Below, one piece after another: positions 24,303-33,301 of a stretch of DNA of 64,000 nt. Numbering within the stretch: position 1 is the stretch's first letter; the number at the start of each line of letters is the position of its first letter. The position numbers and the translations under genes were made by a program. The notes below the pieces were generated by a model. That model searched no databases. It worked only from the letters and a program-made list of their open reading frames with translations, and was not told where the DNA came from. This DNA is from Hathewaya proteolytica DSM 3090 (GTDB lineage: Bacteria; Bacillota; Clostridia; Clostridiales; Clostridiaceae). The stretch is from NCBI RefSeq assembly GCF_900142225.1, contig NZ_FRAD01000010.1:57572-121571 (forward strand), given 5' to 3'.

Positions 24303-25518
24303 ACAACTCATCCCCGCTGAATATAACCCAAGGAAGGATTTAAAACCGGGTGATCCGGAATATGAGAAACTTAAACGCTCCCTTGAGGAGTTTGGATATG
24401 TAGAACCCGTAATATGGAATAAGACCACAGGCAGAGTCATCGGAGGTCATCAGCGTTTGAAAATCCTGCTGAGTATGGGCATGGATGAGATAGAATGCGT
24501 AGTTGTTGAAATGGATGAGCAAAAGGAGAAGGCGCTGAACATTGCACTAAATAAAATAAGTGGTGATTGGGATAAAGACAAATTAGCACTTCTCATCACG
24601 GACTTAAATGCTTCAGACTTTGATGTGTCTTTGACAGGTTTTGACCCAGGAGAGTTGGAGGATCTTTTTAAGGATTCCCTTAAGGATAATATAAAAGAAG
24701 ATGATTTCGATGTAGACAGCGAGCTGAAAAAGCCCGCTGTTTCGCATTTAGGGGATATTTGGCTACTTGGACAGCATCGATTAGTCTGTGGAGACAGTAC
24801 AAAGAAAGACACCTTTAATGTCTTGATGGATGGGAAAACTGCTAATTTGGTAGTTACGGACCCTCCATATAATGTTAACTATGAAGGCACTGCTGGAAAA
24901 ATCAAAAATGACAATATGGCTAACGAAGCGTTCTACGATTTCCTGCTTGCAGCATTTCAGAACACCGAAGCAGCGATGGCAAAGGACGCTTCTATTTATG
25001 TATTCCATGCGGATACCGAAGGACTCAGTTTTAGAAGAGCATTCTCTGATGCGGGATTTTATCTTTCCGGTACTTGTATTTGGAAAAAGCAGTCCCTTGT
25101 TCTCGGTCGCTCCCCTTATCAGTGGCAGCATGAACCTATTCTCTTTGGGTGGAAAAAGAAAGGCAAGCATCTCTGGTATTCAGACCGCAAGCAGACCACC
25201 ATCTGGGAGTTTGAGAAACCAAAGAAAAATGGCGACCATCCAACCATGAAACCAGTGGCACTTGTGGCATATCCCATTATGAACTCAAGCCTTAGTAACT
25301 GCATCGTGCTTGATCCCTTTGGAGGTTCAGGAAGTACACTGATTGCCTGTGAGCAGACAGATAGAATTTGTTACACCATTGAACTGGATGAAAAGTACTG
25401 CGATGTCATCGTGAAAAGGTATATTGAGCAAGTGGGAAATTCTGATGGTGTGTTTCTTTTAAGAGATGGTTCGAAAATAAGATATTGTGACCTGCCGGAG
25501 GTGAATGCAGATGAGTAA
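24277..25518 (+). CDS. ParB-like domain fused to DNA N6-adenine/N4-cytosine methyltransferase
   Basis: 413 residues from the ATG at 24277 (AAGGCGGTGG upstream). Residues 1-100 are a ParB/Srx-type domain (LIPAEYNPRKDLKPGD, VIGGHQRLKILLSMG). The methyltransferase part has DPPYNV (motif IV, near 195) before DPFGGSGSTLIACE (motif I, near 350), the order of beta-class enzymes. Common in phages; specificity unknown. It lies between metK and the C5 methyltransferase, overlapping both. Confidence 0.9.
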   Translation: MLIEKIKTKQLIPAEYNPRKDLKPGDPEYEKLKRSLEEFGYVEPVIWNKTTGRVIGGHQRLKILLSMGMDEIECVVVEMDEQKEKALNIALNKISGDWDKDKLALLITDLNASDFDVSLTGFDPGELEDLFKDSLKDNIKEDDFDVDSELKKPAVSHLGDIWLLGQHRLVCGDSTKKDTFNVLMDGKTANLVVTDPPYNVNYEGTAGKIKNDNMANEAFYDFLLAAFQNTEAAMAKDASIYVFHADTEGLSFRRAFSDAGFYLSGTCIWKKQSLVLGRSPYQWQHEPILFGWKKKGKHLWYSDRKQTTIWEFEKPKKNGDHPTMKPVALVAYPIMNSSLSNCIVLDPFGGSGSTLIACEQTDRICYTIELDEKYCDVIVKRYIEQVGNSDGVFLLRDGSKIRYCDLPEVNADE

Positions 25519-27670
25519 ATTGACACTTGGTTCCCTTTTTGATGGGAGCGGAGGTTTTCCTCTAGGCGGTCTGCTCTGTGGCATTGAGCCTTTATGGGCA
25601 TCTGAAATTGAGCCGTTTCCTATAAGAGTTACGACCAAACGCATCCCTCAGATGAAGCATTATGGGGATATAAACAAATTAAATGGTGCGGAGCTTCCGC
25701 CTGTAGATATCATAACCTTTGGCTCTCCCTGCACGGATATGAGTGTGGCGGGTAAAAGAGCCGGTCTGGACGGAGAGCAATCAGTCCTTTTTTATGAAGC
25801 AATCCGAATTATTAAAGAAATGAGGTGTAAGACCAATGGACAATATCCAAGGTACGCAGTCTGGGAAAATGTCCTCGGCGCATTCTCGTCAAATAAAGGA
25901 GAGGACTTCAGGGCAGTCCTCGAAACGGTCATCGGTGTCAAAGAACCGAACACCTCGGTGCCTTTTCCTGAAAAAGGACGATGGCCATACGCTGACATCT
26001 ATATGGCAGACGGATGGAGTGTGGCTTACCGAACTATCGATGCGCAATATTTCGGAGTCCCCCAACGTCGTCGTAGAATCTACCTTGTCGCAGATTTTGC
26101 AGACAGATGTGCCGGAGAAATACTATTTGAGTCCGAAGGCATGCCAAGGAATTTTACGCCGAGCGGCAGCCCGTGGCAAAGAACTGCCGACAATGCTAAA
26201 AACTGCACTGGAAAAACAGGCGATAGCATAACTTGCCTAAATGACCAAGGTGGAAGAGTGATGTCTGTATCGAAGGATATTACTGCAACACTTCGTGCAG
26301 AGGAACATGGACATCAGCCTTGTGTAATGCAGTCAAGCGGTTTTTGCACCGAACACAGTGCCAAGAGCAGAAGTGTAGGATATGAGGAAGAACGCTCCCC
26401 TACACTTAGAGCAGGTGTTGTCCCAGGTGCAGTCATGTCCTTTGAACCGGGGGCTGCTTCTCGAGTTGGTGGCCATACTGACGAAAACTTAAGTGGATCA
26501 CTTCGTGCAAACATGGGAGATAATCAAACAGCTGTTGTCATAGAAAACCATCCAACCGATAGCCGTGTGAAACTCTCGGAGGATAATAAAGTACAGACGC
26601 TAACCTCTCGGATGGGAACTGGTGGTGGGAATGTACCCCTTGTTATGAACACTCCTAAAACTTTAAAAATCCGCTCCGGCTGTGAAGGCGGTGGCAAGGG
26701 TGCATTGATACAGGATGACAAGTCTGCAACTCTTGGATGCAATAATGATCAGACCGTTTTTGTGCCCACCGCATATGGCATCTGTTCTGATAAAAGCAAT
26801 TCCATGCAGTCTAGCAATCCGCATAGCGGTATATATGAAGCTGATACTTCTCGGACCATTGATGCCAATGGGGGAAATCCGGGATGTAATCAAGGTGGTA
26901 TTGCAGTAGTTGCTCTGCAAGGCTCGATGATTGGAAGAGAGGATAAAAACGGTCCCCAAGGAAGCGGTATAGATGAAGATGTTTCTTTTACGCTTAATAC
27001 CGCTGATCGTCATGCTGTTGCCTATGCCATGACTACCGGAGCCTATGCACAGGTTGAAGAAGATAAAGCACCTACTCTATTGTCGAGAGATTATAAGGAT
27101 GCCCCTGTTGTGACTCAGCCTTGTTACGGTATTGATAGGGCGGCTTTTAATCAAGGAAGGAATGCTCTATATAAACCTACTGTAGATGAAGAACAGCAAC
27201 CTACGCTCACAGCAAAAGGTCCTGGAGCAGTGGCGCACCCAGCTTCGTTTTATCCTCAGATGAAAGCTGAAAGTCAATGCTACAGACAGGACGGTACATC
27301 AAATACGATTATCAATGGTACCAATCCAGGCTATCAAAATGGATTGGTTGAGCCGGACTATATTGTTCGAAGGCTTACACCAACGGAATGTGCAAGATTG
27401 CAAGGTTTTCCCGATGATTGGTGCGACGATCTTGATACAGAAAATCCTACAGAAGATGAAATCTCATTCTGGACGGAGGTTTGGGAAACTCACCGCAAAA
27501 TTATAGGTAAAAGCAAAAAGCCAAAAACAAGAAATCAGATTATAAAATGGCTTAACAATCCTCATTCCGATGCAGCCGAATACAAAATGTGGGGTAATGG
27601 CGTAGCACTTCCATGCGTTTGTTTTGTGCTGACTGGCATTGTGTTATCTACACAAAATACCGCCGATTAA
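25511..27670 (+). CDS. Large phage DNA (cytosine-5-)-methyltransferase with repeat-rich insert
   Basis: 719 residues from the ATG at 25511 (GGAGGTG 7 bases upstream); a typical enzyme has about 350. Motif I LGSLFDGSGGFPLGG, catalytic GSPCTDMSVAGKRAG, WENVLGAFSS, QRRRRIYLV, then near residue 620 TECARLQGFPDDWC and GNGVALPC. Between motif VIII and the C-terminal motifs (about residues 230-600) is an insert of nine degenerate repeats of the pattern acidic-x3-TLxA...AV. This is the target-recognition position, so the repeats may shape specificity (inference). Confidence 0.9.
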   Translation: MSKLTLGSLFDGSGGFPLGGLLCGIEPLWASEIEPFPIRVTTKRIPQMKHYGDINKLNGAELPPVDIITFGSPCTDMSVAGKRAGLDGEQSVLFYEAIRIIKEMRCKTNGQYPRYAVWENVLGAFSSNKGEDFRAVLETVIGVKEPNTSVPFPEKGRWPYADIYMADGWSVAYRTIDAQYFGVPQRRRRIYLVADFADRCAGEILFESEGMPRNFTPSGSPWQRTADNAKNCTGKTGDSITCLNDQGGRVMSVSKDITATLRAEEHGHQPCVMQSSGFCTEHSAKSRSVGYEEERSPTLRAGVVPGAVMSFEPGAASRVGGHTDENLSGSLRANMGDNQTAVVIENHPTDSRVKLSEDNKVQTLTSRMGTGGGNVPLVMNTPKTLKIRSGCEGGGKGALIQDDKSATLGCNNDQTVFVPTAYGICSDKSNSMQSSNPHSGIYEADTSRTIDANGGNPGCNQGGIAVVALQGSMIGREDKNGPQGSGIDEDVSFTLNTADRHAVAYAMTTGAYAQVEEDKAPTLLSRDYKDAPVVTQPCYGIDRAAFNQGRNALYKPTVDEEQQPTLTAKGPGAVAHPASFYPQMKAESQCYRQDGTSNTIINGTNPGYQNGLVEPDYIVRRLTPTECARLQGFPDDWCDDLDTENPTEDEISFWTEVWETHRKIIGKSKKPKTRNQIIKWLNNPHSDAAEYKMWGNGVALPCVCFVLTGIVLSTQNTAD

Positions 27671-27697
27671 TGAAACAGTATTTTCTACAGAAAGATG

Positions 27698-27730
27698 CTC
27701 TAAATGACTTGATATTAACAGCCTTTAGAG
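27698..27730 (+). promoter_or_regulatory. Leader hairpin before the virulence-related-type gene
   Basis: CTCTAAA (27698-27704) and TTTAGAG (27724-27730) form a 7-bp stem in the 101-base gap after the C5 methyltransferase; GAAAGGCGG precedes the next ATG. Role unknown. Confidence 0.4.
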
Positions 27731-27771
27731 TGATATATGTATGTACCGAAAATAGAAAGGCGGCATAAAAA

Positions 27772-28464
27772 ATGCAGATAAACTATAATGTCACAGGAGC
27801 AAAAAGAAAAGAGCTAGTCAATGCAATCAGTCAACAACTAAATGCCCCTGTAAAATATCTCGGAGCACCTACATTTGCATATGAGATGGCAGACTACAAT
27901 GTTAACAAAAACGGAGTTCTAAGTGGACCAGATAATAAGGAATTGGTCGATAATCTATTGGGACTTCACGACTTCAAAGCAATTTCAGAAGAATTTGACA
28001 CACCACCTTCGAAAGCAGAAGCGGATGAAACTGAAGAATCTACCAGTTTGATAATTCAAATGCCACGGGCAGATTTTACCGACACGGCACTCGAGAACCT
28101 AAAAGGATTAGTAGAGAGCAAAGCAGCTCTTATAAAGAAAGCACTTGATACGGATTCCATTCCCATAATTGAAGATGAGGAATATGTCGCCTTCCCTTGG
28201 TTTCAAGGTGAGTGCTCCTCAGAAGAGGTTAAGGCATACACCCATTTTGTCACGGCACTTTGCGAAATGGCGAAAAAACAGACCCGTGTCAATTCCACCG
28301 AGAAATCAGTAGAGAATGAAAAGTACGCTTTCCGTTGCTTCCTTCTAAGGCTTGGTTTTATCGGCCCAGAATATAAGATAGAACGAAAGATTCTCCTCTC
28401 CAAGCTTTCAGGTAGCTCCGCTTTCAAAAGCGGAACGGCCAAGCAGGAGGTGAGTGAACAATGA
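27772..28464 (+). CDS. Phage 'virulence-related'-type protein, function unknown
   Basis: 230 residues. Starts MQINYNVTGAKRKELVNAIS, with a central acidic linker and a late segment KQTRVNSTEKSVENEKYAFR. Homologues in Firmicute prophages are commonly called virulence-related protein without functional proof. The last four bases overlap the DUF4314 gene. Confidence 0.75.
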   Translation: MQINYNVTGAKRKELVNAISQQLNAPVKYLGAPTFAYEMADYNVNKNGVLSGPDNKELVDNLLGLHDFKAISEEFDTPPSKAEADETEESTSLIIQMPRADFTDTALENLKGLVESKAALIKKALDTDSIPIIEDEEYVAFPWFQGECSSEEVKAYTHFVTALCEMAKKQTRVNSTEKSVENEKYAFRCFLLRLGFIGPEYKIERKILLSKLSGSSAFKSGTAKQEVSEQ

Positions 28465-28688
28465 ATATCATTCACCCAGAAATGTTAAAGCAACTTAGAA
28501 GCTATTACACTCCAGGAACCCGTGTCATGCTACTTAAAATGAACGACCCTTATACCAAACTTCAGCCTGGAGCGAAAGGTACGGTTACTAGTGTTGATGA
28601 CATAGGAACGATTCATGTCAGTTGGGATTCCGGTGGCTCCCTTGGAGTGGCCTTTGGTGAGGATTTATGCAAGAAAATCGAAGAGTAA
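28461..28688 (+). CDS. DUF4314 protein
   Basis: 75 residues with the DUF4314 pattern: GTRVMLLKMNDPYTKLQPGA then KGTVTSVDDIGTIHVSWDSG, an SH3-like beta barrel by appearance. Commonly found between the methyltransferase block and the large terminase in these prophages. Function unknown. Confidence 0.85.
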   Translation: MNIIHPEMLKQLRSYYTPGTRVMLLKMNDPYTKLQPGAKGTVTSVDDIGTIHVSWDSGGSLGVAFGEDLCKKIEE

Positions 28689-28754
28689 AACATACAAAAT
28701 TTAAGCAAAATGAGACAGTAAATATGTAGATTTATATTGCTAAGGAGTCAACTA

Positions 28755-28946
28755 ATGAATGAAATAATTAAGGAACAAATCCTTTCCATCCGAGAAAGTG
28801 GAGTCACAAATATGTTTGATGTGGACCGGGTACAGTATGAGGCAAATGAACGAGGGTTTTATGAATTGGTAGTCTATTTAATAGACCATAAAGCGGAATA
28901 TGCTCATTTCATACTGACGGGGGAAGTGGATGAAATAAGTAAATAA
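28755..28946 (+). CDS. DUF5049 small protein
   Basis: 63 residues from the ATG at 28755 (AAGGAG upstream): EIIKEQILSIRESGVTNMFD followed by RVQYEANERGFYEL, the DUF5049 pattern. Probably helical, regulatory in appearance; function unknown. Confidence 0.75.
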   Translation: MNEIIKEQILSIRESGVTNMFDVDRVQYEANERGFYELVVYLIDHKAEYAHFILTGEVDEISK

Positions 28947-29029
28947 AAAATAACAGGATAAGGAGAAGGGCTTCATCTATAGGATTGAGGCTCTTTTCTT
29001 ATGTCCTTTTCCAAAAAGGGGCGGTGTTT

Positions 29030-30634
29030 ATGCGGAAACTGAAGAAATATAAGCCGACCGCCTTTATAGCTGAAGGGTCATATTACGATAAGGATGCGGC
29101 TGATTACGCTGTAGCTTTTATCGAAGCACTCTCCCATACGAAAGGTTTATGGGCAGGTAAGCCTTTTGAACTTATCGATTGGCAGGAACAAATAATCCGT
29201 GATTTATTCGGAATCTTAAAGCCAGATGGATATCGGCAGTTTAATACTGCTTATGTAGAGATACCTAAAAAGATGGGAAAAAGCGAGCTTGCCGCAGCAA
29301 TTGCGCTTCTCCTCACTTGCGGTGATGGTGAAGAACGAGCAGAGGTGTACGGTTGTGCCGCTGACCGCCAGCAGGCATCAATTGTATTTGAGGTAGCAGC
29401 CGATATGGTGCGGATGTGTCCAGCACTGAATAAACGTGTAAAGTTGCTGGCTTCAACTAAGCGATTGGTGTACCTGCCGACCAACAGCTTCTATCAGGTA
29501 TTGTCGGCTGAAGCCTACTCCAAACACGGCTTCAATATACATGGTGTTGTTTTCGATGAACTTCATACTCAGCCAAACCGGAAATTATTTGACGTTATGA
29601 CGAAAGGATCTGGGGATGCGAGGACCCAACCGCTATATTTTCTTATCACCACTGCGGGAACGGATACTCAAAGTATTTGCTACGAAACACACCAAAAAGC
29701 AGTTGATATTATTGAGGGCAGAAAATACGATCCTACCTTTTACCCCGTAATCTACGGTGCCAAAGAAGAGGATGATTGGACTGATCCTAAAGTATGGAAG
29801 AAAGCAAATCCAAGCTTAGGAATTACAGTAAGTATCGATAAAGTTAGAGCTGCTTGTGAAAGCGCAAAGCAAAACCCTGCTGAGGAGAACAGCTTCCGGC
29901 AATTAAGATTGAATCAGTGGGTTAAACAATCTGTCCGTTGGATGCCCATGGCAAAATGGGATGCCTGTGCATTTCCAGTAAAACCAGAAAGTCTCGAAGG
30001 ACGAGTGTGTTATGGAGGTCTTGACTTATCTTCTACAACAGATATTACCGCCTTTGTGTTGGTATTCCCACCAGAGGATGAAACAGATAAATATATCGTT
30101 CTCCCATATTTTTGGATGCCGGAGGATAATATTGACCTCCGAGTTCGACGAGATCACGTGCAATATGACCTTTGGGAGAAGCAGGGCTATATTTTAACCA
30201 CCGAGGGAAATGTAGTCCATTATGGATACATTGAGAAATTCATTGAAGAACTGGGGGAAAAGTACAACATTCGAGAGATTGCTTTTGACCGCTGGGGCGC
30301 TGTTCAGATGGTGCAGAACCTTGAAGGGTTAGGCTTTACAGTAGTTCCCTTCGGTCAAGGTTTTAAAGATATGTCACCACCTACAAAGGAACTTATGAAG
30401 CTGACATTAGAAGAAAGAATAGCACACGGTGGACATCCAGTACTTCGTTGGATGATGGACAACATCTTTATAAAAACCGATCCGGCAGGCAACGTGAAGC
30501 CGGATAAAGAAAAAAGTACAGAAAAAATAGATGGTGCAGTAGCGACTATCATGGCACTTGACCGTGCTATACGCTGTGGCTCAGGTAATAGTGGAGATTC
30601 GGTGTATGACGAGAGAGGTTTGTTTATACTTTAA
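29030..30634 (+). CDS. Terminase large subunit
   Basis: 534 residues from the ATG at 29030. ATPase: Walker A-like PKKMGKSELAAAIALLL, Walker B GVVFDELHTQ, then FLITTAGTD. Nuclease domain starts near GGLDLSSTTDITAFVLVF with later acidic residues (IAFDRWGAVQM, KIDGAVATIMALDRA). Terminase_1-type packaging motor that feeds DNA through the portal. Normally adjacent to the portal gene, but here a reductase-like gene intervenes. Confidence 0.93.
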   Translation: MRKLKKYKPTAFIAEGSYYDKDAADYAVAFIEALSHTKGLWAGKPFELIDWQEQIIRDLFGILKPDGYRQFNTAYVEIPKKMGKSELAAAIALLLTCGDGEERAEVYGCAADRQQASIVFEVAADMVRMCPALNKRVKLLASTKRLVYLPTNSFYQVLSAEAYSKHGFNIHGVVFDELHTQPNRKLFDVMTKGSGDARTQPLYFLITTAGTDTQSICYETHQKAVDIIEGRKYDPTFYPVIYGAKEEDDWTDPKVWKKANPSLGITVSIDKVRAACESAKQNPAEENSFRQLRLNQWVKQSVRWMPMAKWDACAFPVKPESLEGRVCYGGLDLSSTTDITAFVLVFPPEDETDKYIVLPYFWMPEDNIDLRVRRDHVQYDLWEKQGYILTTEGNVVHYGYIEKFIEELGEKYNIREIAFDRWGAVQMVQNLEGLGFTVVPFGQGFKDMSPPTKELMKLTLEERIAHGGHPVLRWMMDNIFIKTDPAGNVKPDKEKSTEKIDGAVATIMALDRAIRCGSGNSGDSVYDERGLFIL

Positions 30635-30652
30635 CTTCTACAAGTTTTTTGG

Positions 30653-30658
30653 TATAAT
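30653..30658 (+). promoter_or_regulatory. Extended -10 promoter of the reductase-like moron
   Basis: TATAAT preceded by TG one base upstream (extended -10), with only a weak TTAACT at the -35 position. About 65 bases before the start of the 30723 gene, giving it an independent promoter inside the late operon. Confidence 0.5.
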
Positions 30659-30722
30659 ATTAAAAAATCATTTTACTATGGAAGAGTAATTTAATATGTG
30701 TACGTATTAGAAAGGGGTTAAA

Positions 30723-31235
30723 ATGAGTATATTTTTTTATGGCTGTATAACTATGGATGGCTATCTAGCTGATAAAAACCATAACATGGACTGGCTATAT
30801 CAAGCCGGTACAATAGAAGAAACTGATTATGAAAGTTTTTATAAAAGTATGGATATTACTATCATGGGCAAAAGGACATTTAACGAAATTGAAAATATTG
30901 AGAATATAGATAGCTTTTATCCAACCACTAAAAACTATGTTTTTACACATGCTGAAAGCTTATCAGTTGAGGGGTTTATTCCTGTTAATTGTGATATAGT
31001 AGAGTTTGTTAAACAAATAGAAAAGGATAAAAACATTTGGGTTATTGGAGGGAACACAATATTAGCTCCTTTATTGGATAATGATATGGTAGATAATATG
31101 ATAATACAGATTGCTCCTGTGTTATTGGGGAAGGGAATACCATTGTTTTCACAGAAGGAAGCATTAAAGCGATTTTCCTTGAAAGAAGTAAAAAAATACG
31201 GACAATTTGCAGAATTAATTTATAATAAAATATAG
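30723..31235 (+). CDS. RibD C-terminal/dihydrofolate reductase-like protein (moron)
   Basis: 170 residues. Starts SIFFYGCITMDGYLADKNHN, then IMGKRTFNEI, and IWVIGGNTILAPLLDNDMVD, the dinucleotide-binding pattern of the RibD_C/DHFR-like family. It is AT-rich compared with flanking phage genes, has its own extended -10 promoter and a terminator (31296-31320), and splits large terminase from portal. Likely a lysogeny-expressed moron, an NADPH-dependent reductase of unknown substrate. I would not call it trimethoprim resistance. Confidence 0.8.
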   Translation: MSIFFYGCITMDGYLADKNHNMDWLYQAGTIEETDYESFYKSMDITIMGKRTFNEIENIENIDSFYPTTKNYVFTHAESLSVEGFIPVNCDIVEFVKQIEKDKNIWVIGGNTILAPLLDNDMVDNMIIQIAPVLLGKGIPLFSQKEALKRFSLKEVKKYGQFAELIYNKI

Positions 31236-31295
31236 CTTCACAACTTTTATACTATATGTTACTTAACTATGTGTTTGAAATATTCAAATTTAAAG

Positions 31296-31320
31296 CATCT
31301 CTTTACGAGGTGTTTTTTTT
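31296..31320 (+). terminator. Terminator of the reductase-like moron
   Basis: CATCTC (31296-31301) pairs with GAGGTG (31307-31312) around a 5-base loop and is followed by T8. Closes the moron transcript just before the portal gene. Confidence 0.75.
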
Positions 31321-31347
31321 ATGTCCATTTCAAGGAGAGTGATGCTG

Positions 31348-32592
31348 ATGAGATTATTTACTAATATTTTTAAAGCTCGGGACAAACCGCAAAACCGTGT
31401 GGGCAGTGCGTTTTCCTTTCTGTTTGGCGGTACGTCATCTGGTAAAACAGTGAATGAGCGCACTGCAATGCAGGCAACAGCAGTGTATGCCTGTGTAAGG
31501 ATACTAGCTGAAGCGATTGCAGGACTGCCACTACATGTATATAGATATCGTTCTGATGGAGGTAAAGAAAGGATTCCTTTCCACCCGTTGTATTACCTTC
31601 TTCATGATGAACCAAATCCAGAGATGACTTCATTCGTGTTTCGAGAAACACTGATGAGTCATCTTTTGCTTTGGGGCAATGCCTATGCACAGGTGGTCAG
31701 AAACGGTCGTGGGCAGGCAGTGGCTCTTTATCCCCTACTCCCCAACAAAATGGAAGTTAGCCGAGCAACAAACGGAGAGCTGGTCTATATCTACTATCGT
31801 GATACTGACGAAAGTGGTCTAAATCCCAAAGGTGGCTATGTCACACTCCGTAAAGATGAAGTTCTACACATACCCGGCTTAGGTTTTGATGGACTCATTG
31901 GCTATAGCCCAATCGCTATGGCGAAAAATGCAATCGGTATGTCCCTTGCCACTGAGGAGTACGGTGCGGCATTCTTTGCCAATGGTGCTAATCCTGGAGG
32001 TGTGCTGGAACACCCAGGAGTAATCAAAGATATACAGAGGGTCAAGGATAGTTGGAATAGCGCCTACCAAGGCACAGGCAACGCTCATAAAATCGCTGTG
32101 TTGGAAGAAGGCATGAAGTTTCAAGCCATTGGTATCCCGCCGGAACAGGCGCAATTTCTTGAAACACGGAAATTCCAAATTAATGAGATTGCGAGGATTT
32201 TCCGAGTACCACCCCATATGGTGGGTGATCTTGAGAAGTCTAGTTTCTCCAATATTGAGCAGCAGTCCTTGGAGTTTGTAAAATACACTCTCGATCCGTG
32301 GGTGGTGCGATGGGAACAAAGTCTCCAGCAATCGCTTATTTTGCCTTCTGAGAAAACTTCACTGTTTATCAAGTTCAATTTGGACGGTCTGCTTCGTGGT
32401 GATTACCAAAGTCGTATGAATGGCTACGCTACAGGTCGACAAAATGGCTGGATGTCTGCCAACGATATCCGTGAACTGGAGGATATGAACCGCATACCGG
32501 CTGAGGAAGGCGGCGATTTATATTTGGTTAACGGAAATATGACAAAACTGGCTGACGCAGGCGCGTTTGCCAAAACCGAAGGAGGTCAGTAA
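31348..32592 (+). CDS. HK97-family portal protein
   Basis: 414 residues from the ATG at 31348 (AAGGAGAG 8 bases upstream; the ATG at 31342 is too close). Typical motifs: AVYACVRILAEAIAGLPLHV, HPLYYLLHDEPNPEMTSF, GNAYAQVVRNGRG, RIFRVPPHMVGDL. Forms the dodecameric gate through which DNA enters the capsid. Abuts the head maturation protease gene. Confidence 0.95.
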   Translation: MRLFTNIFKARDKPQNRVGSAFSFLFGGTSSGKTVNERTAMQATAVYACVRILAEAIAGLPLHVYRYRSDGGKERIPFHPLYYLLHDEPNPEMTSFVFRETLMSHLLLWGNAYAQVVRNGRGQAVALYPLLPNKMEVSRATNGELVYIYYRDTDESGLNPKGGYVTLRKDEVLHIPGLGFDGLIGYSPIAMAKNAIGMSLATEEYGAAFFANGANPGGVLEHPGVIKDIQRVKDSWNSAYQGTGNAHKIAVLEEGMKFQAIGIPPEQAQFLETRKFQINEIARIFRVPPHMVGDLEKSSFSNIEQQSLEFVKYTLDPWVVRWEQSLQQSLILPSEKTSLFIKFNLDGLLRGDYQSRMNGYATGRQNGWMSANDIRELEDMNRIPAEEGGDLYLVNGNMTKLADAGAFAKTEGGQ

Positions 32593-33282
32593 ATGAGGAA
32601 GTTTTGGAACTGGGTGCGAGATTCTGATGAAGTACGTACCCTCTATTTAAATGGAGTGATATCCGAAGAAACGTGGTGGGGCGATGAGGTCACACCTAAG
32701 ATGTTTAAAGATGAACTGCTGGCAGGCACCGGCGACATTACGGTGTGGATTAATTCCCCTGGCGGTGATGTGTTCGCAGCAGCCCAGATCTATAACATGC
32801 TGATGGAGTATACCGGAAAAGTCACTGTAAAGATTGATGGGCTTGCAGCAAGTGCCGCATCCGTTATTGCAATGGCAGGTGGAGATGTATATATGTCCCC
32901 AGTTTCCATGCTTATGATTCATAATCCATCAACGATTGCTATCGGTGACAGTGAGGAAATGTTGCGGGCAAAGGCTCTATTGGATGAGGTCAAGGAAAGC
33001 ATTATTAATGCCTACGAGTTAAAGACAGGCCTTTCCCGAACAAAGCTCTCCCATCTGATGGATGCAGAATCATGGATGAATGCAAATAAAGCCCTTGAAC
33101 TTGGTTTTGCAGACAAGATCATGTTCATGGAAAGTGAAACACCAAATTTGACGGATAGTCTTATCTTTAGCAGGATGGCGGTTACTAACTCGCTTATCAG
33201 CAAACTGCCAAAACAACCAAAACAGAAAACAGGTACACCCATCGAGTCGCTGGATAAGCGGCTTTCTTTAATTTCGCACTAA
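32593..33282 (+). CDS. Head maturation protease, ClpP-like
   Basis: 229 residues. The ClpP-type fold is visible in WINSPGGDVFAAAQIYNML (oxyanion region), the nucleophile segment GLAASAASVIAMAG, and the histidine segment MLMIHNPSTIAIG. Cleaves scaffold or capsid delta domains during HK97-type head assembly. Starts directly at the portal stop. Confidence 0.93.
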   Translation: MRKFWNWVRDSDEVRTLYLNGVISEETWWGDEVTPKMFKDELLAGTGDITVWINSPGGDVFAAAQIYNMLMEYTGKVTVKIDGLAASAASVIAMAGGDVYMSPVSMLMIHNPSTIAIGDSEEMLRAKALLDEVKESIINAYELKTGLSRTKLSHLMDAESWMNANKALELGFADKIMFMESETPNLTDSLIFSRMAVTNSLISKLPKQPKQKTGTPIESLDKRLSLISH

Positions 33283-33301
33283 TTTAAAGGAGGAAATAAC
33301 A

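Noticed and set aside
30723..31235. Trimethoprim-resistant dihydrofolate reductase
   Set aside because: The sequence resembles the RibD C-terminal branch rather than FolA/Dfr; resistance cannot be claimed.
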